A DNA stretch of 55,571 bases, taken from Rhodobacterales bacterium (GTDB lineage: Bacteria; Pseudomonadota; Alphaproteobacteria; Rhodobacterales; Rhodobacteraceae). How positions within the stretch are numbered: position 1 is the first letter of the stretch; the number at the start of each line of letters is the position of its first letter. Below are positions 8,807-15,157 of the stretch, piece after piece. The notes below the pieces were generated by a model. It was not told the DNA's origin. It searched no databases and saw only the letters and a program-made list of their open reading frames with translations. Location: the NCBI GenBank assembly GCA_009993005.1, contig JAACUH010000088.1, forward strand, positions 1 to 55,571, read 5' to 3'. A program made the translations under genes and the position numbers.

Positions 8807-9262
8807 TCAGCCCTGCAGCACTGCGGGCCATGCGGCTTCCGCCCGCGCGACATGGGCCGCGACATCGCCCAGCCACAGGCGCCGCGCCGCCGCGTCATGC
8901 ATGAGGTAGAGCCGCCCCTGATGGACCGACCAGACCAACGGATCGCCCGATGCGAGCACGCCCTGCGCCATGCTCCAGGCGCAATAGCCGCCGAAACTGG
9001 GCGCGTAAGCCGCCGGGCGCATCTCGAAGGCCTCGCGCGCCGCCTCCGAGGCAAAGCGCCACTCTGCCCCGCGCCAGATCAGGGCCAGGCCGGCAGAACC
9101 CGGCCGCGGTGCGTCCCCCTCGAAATAGGAGACCGCGTCCATGCCACCGATCGCCAATCCGTCCGGCGCATGGATATCCGCCGCCTGCGCATGGCCGCGC
9201 CCCGCCAGACCCGCAACCGGCAAGGCAGCAAGAGCGACAAGACAGGCGCGGCGATCGAGCAT
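8807..9262 (-). CDS. Exported YHS domain-containing protein
   Basis: The 151-residue protein begins MLDRRACLVALAALPVAGLAG, a signal peptide with a weak twin-Arg feature, followed by a YHS domain: GLAIGGMDAVSYFEGDAPRPG, FASEAAREAFEMRPAAYAPSFGGYCAWSMA. YHS domains are often metal-related and occur near copper and heme proteins (family knowledge); the Cys in FGGYCAW is the best candidate ligand. The ATG at 9260-9262 was preferred over an in-frame GTG at 9287-9289 because the signal peptide starts there. A strong terminator follows about 145 bases after its stop. Confidence 0.85.
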   Translation of the reverse strand: MLDRRACLVALAALPVAGLAGRGHAQAADIHAPDGLAIGGMDAVSYFEGDAPRPGSAGLALIWRGAEWRFASEAAREAFEMRPAAYAPSFGGYCAWSMAQGVLASGDPLVWSVHQGRLYLMHDAAARRLWLGDVAAHVARAEAAWPAVLQG

Positions 9263-9400
9263 CGGTCGGACTTTCACAATCGGTTCCACAGGCAGGATGC
9301 GCGCTTCTGCCGGCGGGTGAAAGCCCCCTCGCCAAGGCGTGAAGCCTGAAGGGCAAATGTTGCAGCGGCGGGCTTTGGCGGACGCGGCGCCATCACGCCC

Positions 9401-10183
9401 CTAGCCCCGCCCCCGCGCCGCATAGAGCGCGACCGCCGCGGCATTGGACACGTTGAGCGACCCGAACCCGCCCGCCGCGTCGATCCGCACCAGCGCGTCG
9501 CAGGTCTCGCGCGTGCGCTCGCGCAGGCCGGGGCCTTCGGCGCCCAGCACCAGTGCGACGGCCCGGTCGCGCCGGCCCTCGAGCGCGGTTTCGATATCGG
9601 TCTCGCCATCGCCGTCGAGGCCGAGCACGACATAGCCCATGCCCCTGAGGTCTTCCATCGCGTCGGCGAGATTGCGCACCCGCAGATAGGGCTGCCGCTC
9701 GAGCGCGCCGCTCGCCGTCTTGGCCAATGCGCCGGTCTCGGGCGCGCCGTGGCGCTGCAGCCCCACCACGGCCCGCGCCCCAAAGACTTCGGCCGAACGC
9801 AGGATGGCGCCGACATTATGCGGGTCCGTCACCCGGTCGAGCAGCACGATTCGCGGCGGCATCGGCCCGGCGCCCAGCGCCACATCTGCAAGACTTCCCC
9901 AGTCGAGCGGTTTCACCTCGAGCGCCGCACCCTGATGCACCGAGCCCTCGTCCAGCGGCGCGGTGAATTTGCGCGCATCGCAAATCTCGGGCGCGATCCC
10001 GCTTTGTGCGACCGCATCGGCCAGCTTTTCCAGGGCGTTGCGCGTCACGATCAGCCGCAGGCGCTCGCGCGCCGGATTGAGCAGGGCATCGCGCACCGCG
10101 TGCAGGCCAAAGAGCCACACCGTCTCGGCCGCAGCCGCGCGCCGCGCCTGCTCCTTCTCGATCACCCAGGCCGGTTTCTTCAT
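9401..10183 (-). CDS. rlmB: 23S rRNA 2'-O-ribose methyltransferase, TrmH/RlmB type
   Basis: The 260-residue SpoU/TrmH-family enzyme probably methylates Gm2251 in the peptidyl-transferase region of 23S rRNA using SAM. An N-terminal substrate-binding domain (about 20-95, WLFGLHAVRDALLNP) is followed by the knotted SPOUT domain: LLDRVTDPHNVGAILRSAEVFGA (motif 1), LVLGAEGPGLR (motif 2) and SLNVSNAAAVALY (motif 3). The ATG at 10181-10183 with GAGGC upstream was chosen over an earlier in-frame start. It is divergent from tRNA-Tyr. The exact rRNA target is inferred from family. Confidence 0.94.
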   Translation of the reverse strand: MKKPAWVIEKEQARRAAAAETVWLFGLHAVRDALLNPARERLRLIVTRNALEKLADAVAQSGIAPEICDARKFTAPLDEGSVHQGAALEVKPLDWGSLADVALGAGPMPPRIVLLDRVTDPHNVGAILRSAEVFGARAVVGLQRHGAPETGALAKTASGALERQPYLRVRNLADAMEDLRGMGYVVLGLDGDGETDIETALEGRRDRAVALVLGAEGPGLRERTRETCDALVRIDAAGGFGSLNVSNAAAVALYAARGRG

Positions 10184-10271
10184 CGCCTCTGCCCCCGCTT
10201 GCATCCCCGGTTGATGCGCGGCCCGCGCCTTGCGCACAAGCCCCAAGGCCACCGCGTTCCGGATTTTCCTG

Positions 10272-10300
10272 TTGACGCCCGCCAGCCGCGCCAGTATCCC
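10272..10300 (+). promoter_or_regulatory. Candidate promoter of tRNA-Tyr
   Basis: TTGACG (10272-10277) and TATCCC (10295-10300) have a 17-base spacer. Transcription would begin near 10307, about 19 bases before the mature tRNA end. Confidence 0.65.
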
Positions 10301-10325
10301 CCGCTTCGCATCCCCAAGGGGCTGC

Positions 10326-10409
10326 GGGCGACGAGCTGCAAGGTGCGGCAGCGGACTGTAACTCCGCCGGGGAGACCCACGCCTGGTTCGATTCCAGGGT
10401 CGCCCACCA
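10326..10409 (+). tRNA. tRNA-Tyr (anticodon GTA), atypical core
   Basis: Acceptor arms GGGCGAC (10326-10332) and GTCGCCC (10399-10405) pair perfectly, with A73 and an encoded CCA. The anticodon stem GCGGA/TCCGC holds the loop CTGTAAC (GTA, Tyr). There is a long variable arm with GGG/CCC and a standard T arm CCTGG-TTCGATT-CCAGG. The D stem GCTG/CGGC holds the loop CAAGGTG. By this folding, positions 8, 14 and 21 are G, C and G instead of the nearly universal U, A and A. The strong stems, type II variable arm and promoter argue for a working gene. Confidence 0.85.
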
Positions 10410-10425
10410 TCTTCCCTCCCCCCTC

Positions 10426-10923
10426 CTACGGTATCAGCACCTGTTCGCGGATATAGCGGGCATCGGCGCGCGCGCCGTCATCATAGGTGATCTGCACTGT
10501 CACCGTGCGCACGGAGCCCAGCGGAAACGCGAGATAGAGCGGATAGCCCGCGTCGGTGATCGCGTTCGGCGTGGCGGTGGCGGTTTGGCAGGGCTCGAGC
10601 GGGATCTCTTCGGTGGCGGGGGCGCCATTGATCCCGTATCGGATCTCCCACAGCCCGCAGCGCCAGGCGAGCAGATGGGTGAAATAGAGCAGATCCTGGC
10701 CGTCATATTCGCGCAACGCGATCCATGACCCTTGGGTCATGTCGAGGATCGGCCTGATCTCGACGGCGGTCGTGAACTGGCCGGTTGCGACTTGCGGTTC
10801 GGGTTCGCGGGCCTCTGCGGCGGGCACGGGCTGTGCCGGATCGGGCGGCGCCAGGAGGCTGTCCTGGGTCGGCACGTCGGCCGCGAAGAAAAAGAGGAAA
10901 AACAGAAAAAGAATCAATTCCAT
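10426..10923 (-). CDS. Small uncharacterised protein with hydrophobic N-terminus
   Basis: This 165-residue protein starts with a short, very hydrophobic stretch (MELILFLFFLFFFAADVP) that could be a signal anchor, then a Pro/Ala linker and a compact domain of about 115 residues with two cysteines (RCGLWEIRYG and LEPCQTA) that may form a disulfide. GSVRTVTVQITYDDG suggests beta structure. I do not recognise the family. The ATG at 10921-10923 has CGGAGAT at good spacing. It is divergent from the glycosyltransferase-like gene and convergent with tRNA-Tyr. Confidence 0.75.
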   Translation of the reverse strand: MELILFLFFLFFFAADVPTQDSLLAPPDPAQPVPAAEAREPEPQVATGQFTTAVEIRPILDMTQGSWIALREYDGQDLLYFTHLLAWRCGLWEIRYGINGAPATEEIPLEPCQTATATPNAITDAGYPLYLAFPLGSVRTVTVQITYDDGARADARYIREQVLIP

Positions 10924-11023
10924 GACCAAAATCTCCGAAAGCGTGGCGGCGCCAGAGTTCCTTGCAAATGCCTCTACCGCCGGACAAGGATACCGCACAC
11001 CGGACGGAGGCAGCAGGGCGAGC

Positions 11024-12055
11024 ATGGCACGGGAACCAAAGGACGACCAGCCGGGACCACCCCCGCGCGCGGCGCAGCGCCACCCGAATATCCTGATCGT
11101 GGGCCAGTCCGGCCGGCTGCAATACGAGGCGCTGCTCTTTGCCGCCTCGCTGCGCGCGATGTCGCCGGGTTTTGCCGGCCGCCTGATCGTGGCCGAGCCG
11201 CAGCCTGGCCCGCTCTGGCCCGGCGACCCGCGGATGAGCGAGGATCTGCGCGCAGCGCTGGCAGACCTCGGCGCCGCGGTGACACCCTTTGAGAGCCGCC
11301 ATTTCGGCGCGGCCTATCCCTATGGCAACAAGATCGAGGGGCTGGCGGCGCTGCCTGCGGGCGAGCCCTTTGTCTTTTTCGACAGCGACACGCTGGTAAC
11401 AGGCGACCTCGCGGCGCTGCCGCTCGCCACCTCGCGCCCTGCCGCCTCGATGCGGCGCGAAGGGACATGGCCGGTCGAGGACCTCTACTGGCCCGGCTAC
11501 ACCCGGACATGGAAGGCGCTCTACGACCGCTTCGGCCTCGACTTTGCCGCATCGCTGGACCTGTCGCAGCCTGACGAATACTGGCAGCGCTACCTCTATT
11601 TCAACGCCGGCTGGTTTCTCGGCCCCGACCCTGCCGTCTTTGGCGCGCGGTTTCTGGACTATGCCCTGTCGCTGCGCGACGACACGCCGGCGGAACTGGT
11701 GCTGCAACCGCTCGATCCCTGGCTGGACCAGGCGGTGTTGCCGCTGGTGATCCACGGCCTCGGTGGCGGCCGGCCCGGCGCGGACCTCGCCGGGCTCGAT
11801 GGCGACATCACCTGCCATTACCGGATGTTCCCGCTGCTTTATGCCCGCGAGAGCGACCTGGTGGTCGAGGTGCTGGAACAGGTCTGCGCGCCCAACAGGA
11901 TCAAGAAACTGCTCAAGGCGCATCCGCCGATCCTCAGGATGGTCTATCACGGACAGGGCCGCGAGGTGCGCGCCCTGTTCGATCGCGCCGACCTGCCGCC
12001 GCAGGAAAAGGTGATCCGCAACCGGATTCGGGCGGCGGGGTTCTGGATGCGCTGA
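11024..12055 (+). CDS. Glycosyltransferase-like (GT-A) protein
   Basis: The 343-residue soluble protein looks like a GT-A fold glycosyltransferase. NILIVGQSGRLQYEALLF marks the first strand, and FVFFDSDTLVTGDL carries a DxD motif (metal/nucleotide-sugar binding). YFNAGWFLGP resembles the acceptor-region signature of GT-8-like enzymes. Donor and acceptor are unknown. The ATG at 11024 follows AGGGCGAG; an in-frame ATG at 10922 would overlap the divergent start codon of the neighbour and adds a non-conserved-looking stretch, so I chose the shorter form. No other polysaccharide genes are adjacent. Confidence 0.78.
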   Translation: MAREPKDDQPGPPPRAAQRHPNILIVGQSGRLQYEALLFAASLRAMSPGFAGRLIVAEPQPGPLWPGDPRMSEDLRAALADLGAAVTPFESRHFGAAYPYGNKIEGLAALPAGEPFVFFDSDTLVTGDLAALPLATSRPAASMRREGTWPVEDLYWPGYTRTWKALYDRFGLDFAASLDLSQPDEYWQRYLYFNAGWFLGPDPAVFGARFLDYALSLRDDTPAELVLQPLDPWLDQAVLPLVIHGLGGGRPGADLAGLDGDITCHYRMFPLLYARESDLVVEVLEQVCAPNRIKKLLKAHPPILRMVYHGQGREVRALFDRADLPPQEKVIRNRIRAAGFWMR

Positions 12056-12087
12056 CCCCGGGCGCGCCCGCTTGCGGCTCTGTCGTC

Positions 12088-12116
12088 AAGATGAGTATTT
12101 TTGGCACAGAGAAGCC
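12088..12116 (-). repeat. Dispersed intergenic element, copy 2 (minus)
   Basis: Read on the minus strand this is GCTTCTCTGTGCCAAAAATA followed by CTCATC, closely matching the copies at 20907 and 35433. It lies between the convergent glycosyltransferase-like and VOC genes. A 12-bp palindrome CGGGCGCGCCCG sits nearby at 12059-12070. Confidence 0.65.
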
Positions 12117-12204
12117 CGGGCCATGTGGCGCGCGCGCCCGGCGCCTGCCCGGCTTCGGTCTGCGCCGCCTTTTGCCCGCGACCCCCGCCGGGGGGCGCCC
12201 CGGC

Positions 12205-12618
12205 TCAGCGGGCGAACAGATCGTCGAAATCGGCGAAGCCCTTGAACTCCAGCGGGTTGCCGCTTGGATCGCGCAGGAACATCACCCATTGCTCCCCGGG
12301 TTCGCCCTTGAAGCGGACGCAGGGCGCGATGATGAAATCCGTCTGCGCCGCCTCGAGCCGGCCGGCGAGCGCCATCCAGTCCGCGAGCGGCAGCACCGCC
12401 CCGAAATGCGGCATCTGCACGAGGTGATCGCCGACGTGGCCGGTGGCGGCGGTGGCAAAGGGCGTGCCCAGATGCAGGCTCAACTGATGGCCGAAAAAGT
12501 CGAAATCGACCCAGGTTTCGGTCGATCGTCCCTCGGCTGCGCCGAGCAGGCCGGAATAGAATTCGCGCGCGGCGGCGAGGTCGTGAACGTGAATGGCCAG
12601 GTGGAAGGGCACGCGCAT
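12205..12618 (-). CDS. VOC superfamily (glyoxalase/dioxygenase-like) protein
   Basis: This 137-residue protein has the paired beta-alpha-beta-beta-beta modules of the vicinal oxygen chelate fold. FHLAIHVHDLAAAREFYSGLLG gives the first metal His (His7) and the VOC start signature. The second half shows FLRDPSGNPLEFKGF, with the usual C-terminal metal Glu in LEFK. It may be a metal-dependent lyase, dioxygenase or resistance-type protein; substrate cannot be told. The ATG at 12616-12618 follows AAGGA. It is divergent from metY. Confidence 0.88.
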   Translation of the reverse strand: MRVPFHLAIHVHDLAAAREFYSGLLGAAEGRSTETWVDFDFFGHQLSLHLGTPFATAATGHVGDHLVQMPHFGAVLPLADWMALAGRLEAAQTDFIIAPCVRFKGEPGEQWVMFLRDPSGNPLEFKGFADFDDLFAR

Positions 12619-12656
12619 CGCTTTGTCCTTTTCAGGCCCGGCCCGCGCCGCAACCG

Positions 12657-12685
12657 TTGAGCATCGGATGCGATCCGCCTACACC
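12657..12685 (+). promoter_or_regulatory. Candidate promoter of metY
   Basis: TTGAGC (12657-12662) and TACACC (12680-12685) are 17 bases apart. The leader to the ATG at 12719 would be only about 27 bases, leaving no room for a SAM riboswitch. Confidence 0.45.
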
Positions 12686-12718
12686 ATTGCGCAACGCATT
12701 TCAAAGGGAGGACGCCTC

Positions 12719-14005
12719 ATGACCATGCCATATGGTTTCGACACTTTGCAGATCCACGCCGGCGCGCGGCCCGACCCGGCCACCGGCGCGCGCCAGACCC
12801 CGATCTACCAGACCACCGCCTATGTGTTCCGCGATGCCGACCATGCGGCCGCACTCTTCAACCTGCAGGAAGTGGGCTATATCTATTCGCGCCTGACCAA
12901 CCCCACCGTCGCCGTGCTGCAAGAACGTATCGCCACGCTCGAAGGCGGGGTCGGCGCGGTCTGCTGTTCCTCGGGCCATGCGGCGCAGATCATGGCGCTC
13001 TTTCCGCTGATGGCGCCGGGGCGCAATGTCGTGGCCTCGACCCGTCTCTATGGCGGCACGGTGCAGCAGTTCTCCAACACCATCCGCAAGTTCGGCTGGT
13101 CGGCAAAGTTCGTCGATTTCGACGATCTCGACGCGCTTGCCGCCGCGATCGACGACGACACCCGCGCGGTGTTCTGCGAAAGCATCGCCAACCCCGGCGG
13201 CTATATCACCGACCTGCCCGCCGTGGCCAAGGTTGCCAGCGCCGCCGGCCTGCCGCTGATCGTGGACAATACCAGCGCCACCCCCTACCTCTGCCGCCCG
13301 ATCGAGCACGGCGCGACGCTGGTCGTGCACTCCACAACCAAATACCTCACAGGCAACGGCACCGTCACCGGCGGCTGTGTGGTGGACAGCGGCACCTTCG
13401 ACTGGTCGGCCAGTGACAAGTTCCCCTCGCTCAGCGCGCCCGAACCCGCCTATCACGGGCTCAAGTTCCACGAGGTGCTGGGGCCGATGGCCTTCACCTT
13501 TCACGGCATCGCCGTGGGCCTTCGCGACCTCGGCATGACAATGAACCCGCAGGGCGCGCATTACACGCTGATGGGGATCGAAACGCTGTCCTTGCGCATG
13601 GAGCGGCATGTGAAGAACGCGGAAATCGTCGCGCAATGGCTCGAGGCCGATCCGCGCGTCGATTTCGTCACCTATGCCGGGCTCGCCTCCTCGCCCTACA
13701 ACCACCGTGTCGCCACGATCTGCCCCAAGGGCGCGGGCGGGCTGTTCACCTTTGCGGTCAAGGGCGGGTATGACGCCTGCGTGAAGTTCGTCAACGCGCT
13801 CGAGATCTTCAGCCATGTGGCCAACCTCGGCGATACCCGCAGCCTGGTGATCCATTCTGCCTCGACGACCCACCGCCAGCTCACCCCCGAACAGCAGGCC
13901 GCCGCCGGCGCCGCACCCAATGTCGTGCGCCTGTCGATCGGGATCGAGGACGTGGGCGACCTGATCGCCGATCTCGATCAGGCGCTGACCAAGGCCGTCG
14001 CCTGA
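12719..14005 (+). CDS. metY: O-acetylhomoserine sulfhydrylase
   Basis: This 428-residue PLP enzyme of the Cys/Met metabolism family makes homocysteine from O-acetylhomoserine and sulfide (cytoplasm, methionine synthesis). Substrate-loop residues YIYSRLTNPT, the cofactor-binding SSGHAAQ and the aspartate in IVDNTSATPYLCRP are visible, and the PLP lysine is Lys208 in HSTTKYLTGNG. The N-terminus FDTLQIHAGARPDPATGARQ is characteristic of MetY rather than MetB or MetC. The ATG at 12719 follows GGGAGGA. A related MetZ specificity cannot be fully excluded. No other methionine genes are near. Confidence 0.93.
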   Translation: MTMPYGFDTLQIHAGARPDPATGARQTPIYQTTAYVFRDADHAAALFNLQEVGYIYSRLTNPTVAVLQERIATLEGGVGAVCCSSGHAAQIMALFPLMAPGRNVVASTRLYGGTVQQFSNTIRKFGWSAKFVDFDDLDALAAAIDDDTRAVFCESIANPGGYITDLPAVAKVASAAGLPLIVDNTSATPYLCRPIEHGATLVVHSTTKYLTGNGTVTGGCVVDSGTFDWSASDKFPSLSAPEPAYHGLKFHEVLGPMAFTFHGIAVGLRDLGMTMNPQGAHYTLMGIETLSLRMERHVKNAEIVAQWLEADPRVDFVTYAGLASSPYNHRVATICPKGAGGLFTFAVKGGYDACVKFVNALEIFSHVANLGDTRSLVIHSASTTHRQLTPEQQAAAGAAPNVVRLSIGIEDVGDLIADLDQALTKAVA

Positions 14006-14015
14006 CGCACCGCGC

Positions 14016-14042
14016 CCCCGCCCTTCCCATCATCGGGCGGGG
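14016..14042 (+). terminator. Hairpin downstream of metY
   Basis: CCCCGCCC (14016-14023) pairs with GGGCGGGG (14035-14042) across an 11-base loop, ten bases after the metY stop. There is no T-run, so termination strength is uncertain. A 20-bp direct duplication of a GGCGGGGGCAGGCAGG segment follows (14041-14076). Confidence 0.45.
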
Positions 14043-14093
14043 CGGGGGCAGGCAGGGGCAGGCGGGGGCAGGCAGGCGCGCGCCCTGTTCATC

Positions 14094-14140
14094 TTTTGGC
14101 CAAAAATATCCTCGCCGAAGGCTCCTGTCCCCGCCAAGGG
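14094..14140 (+). repeat. Dispersed intergenic element, copy 3
   Basis: TTTTGGCCAAAAATATCC followed by TCGCCGAAGGCTCCTGTCCC aligns with copy 4 at 20907 (AAATACTCCCGCCGGAGG and CTCCGTCCCCGCCA). It lies between convergent metY and the SIMPL gene. Confidence 0.7.
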
Positions 14141-14169
14141 CCTCGGCAGCGGGGACAGCGCGCGAGGGG

Positions 14170-14235
14170 CTCAGCAAGAGACGGCTCAATAAGCCTTGGG
14201 CTCAGCAAGCGCCGGGCTCAGCAAGCGCCGGCTCA
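14170..14235 (-). repeat. 15-16-bp repeat starting at a stop codon
   Basis: On the minus strand the unit TGAGCCGGCGCTTGC begins with the TGA stop of the SIMPL gene (14233-14235) and is repeated, with drift, about four times. Each copy starts TGAGCC. Confidence 0.65.
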
Positions 14236-14958
14236 GTCCGCAATCGCATAAACCAATGTGACGCTCGCCTGGAGCGCGACCTCACCCGCCGCCACCGGGA
14301 CCGAGGCCGCATCCATCATCTCGCCCCGCGCGAACATCGGCAGGGGCGCGCTGTAGCCGCCATTTTCCGACAGGCTCATCAGGGCCCCCAGCTCCACCCC
14401 CGCCGCCTGCGCGAAAAGCTCCGCCCGTGCCCGCGCCACGGCAACGGCATCGCGGCGCGCCGCGTCCAGTGCGGGCCTGCGTTCGGCGAGATCAAAGCTC
14501 ACCCCGCCCAGCCGGTTGGCCCCGTCCGCCACCACGGCATCGAGCACCTCGCCCAGAAGCGCGAGGTCACGCACGCGGACCTCGATCATCGTGCTGGCGA
14601 CAAAGCCGTTCATCTTGGGCGCGCCGCTGTAGCCCGAATAGTCATACTGCGGCTCGAGCGAGAGCTGACCGGTCTGCATGTCGGTGGCCGCGATGCCTGC
14701 CGCCTCGAGCCGGGCCAGCACGGCCGCGGTGCCGGCGCTCATGGCACGCAGCGCCTCCTGCGCCGAGGTCGCCTGTTCGCTGACCCCGATGCTGATGCGG
14801 GCGAGGTCGGGCAAGGCGGTGACGCTCGCCTCGCCAGTGACGGTGATCACGCGGGGTTGGTCGGCCGCTTCGGCATGCAGCGGCAGGGCGAGGGCCCCCG
14901 CAAGCAGCGCACCTGCAAAAAACGCGTTGAGTATCAGTGACTTGTTATTGCGGTGCAT
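14233..14958 (-). CDS. Periplasmic SIMPL (DUF541) domain protein
   Basis: The 241-residue protein has a Sec signal peptide (hydrophobic stretch about 9-28, cut near ALPLHAEAA) and a SIMPL domain: RVITVTGEASVTALPDLARISIGV, a conserved opening, then NGFVASTMIEVRVRDL and ARAELFAQAAGVELGALMSLSE. SIMPL proteins form periplasmic or surface ring oligomers of unclear function (family knowledge; E. coli YggE is one). The ATG at 14956-14958 follows AGGAG. It is divergent from the 1270-residue protein gene. Its stop codon is the first base of a repeat array. Confidence 0.92.
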   Translation of the reverse strand: MHRNNKSLILNAFFAGALLAGALALPLHAEAADQPRVITVTGEASVTALPDLARISIGVSEQATSAQEALRAMSAGTAAVLARLEAAGIAATDMQTGQLSLEPQYDYSGYSGAPKMNGFVASTMIEVRVRDLALLGEVLDAVVADGANRLGGVSFDLAERRPALDAARRDAVAVARARAELFAQAAGVELGALMSLSENGGYSAPLPMFARGEMMDAASVPVAAGEVALQASVTLVYAIAD

Positions 14959-15071
14959 GGGAAACTCCTGTGGCTTGCACTCATGTTCTGATCCTTTGAC
15001 GCGCCCCGCAAGCGGTTCCTTGGCGGCCGTGACGGTTTTTTCGCGCGACCGGGATCGTGATGGGCCATCGC

Positions 15072-15100
15072 TTGGCCTTGGCGATAATCTGCTGTAGCCT
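15072..15100 (+). promoter_or_regulatory. Candidate promoter of the large Ala/Pro-rich protein
   Basis: TTGGCC (15072-15077) and TAGCCT (15095-15100) have a 17-base spacer, which would start transcription near 15107, about 50 bases before the ATG at 15158. Confidence 0.4.
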
Positions 15101-15157
15101 CTGGCAAAAGTGGCGAGACCGGTTCCGCCGCATCGCCCGGAATGCTAGAGCCGTCTG

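Noticed and set aside
10922-11023. Earlier start of the glycosyltransferase-like gene
   Set aside because: It would share its ATG with the divergent neighbour's start (CATG), has a poor ribosome site and adds unlike residues.
12686-12718. SAM-II riboswitch before metY
   Set aside because: The leader predicted from the promoter is about 27 bases, too short, and no pseudoknot-forming pattern is seen.
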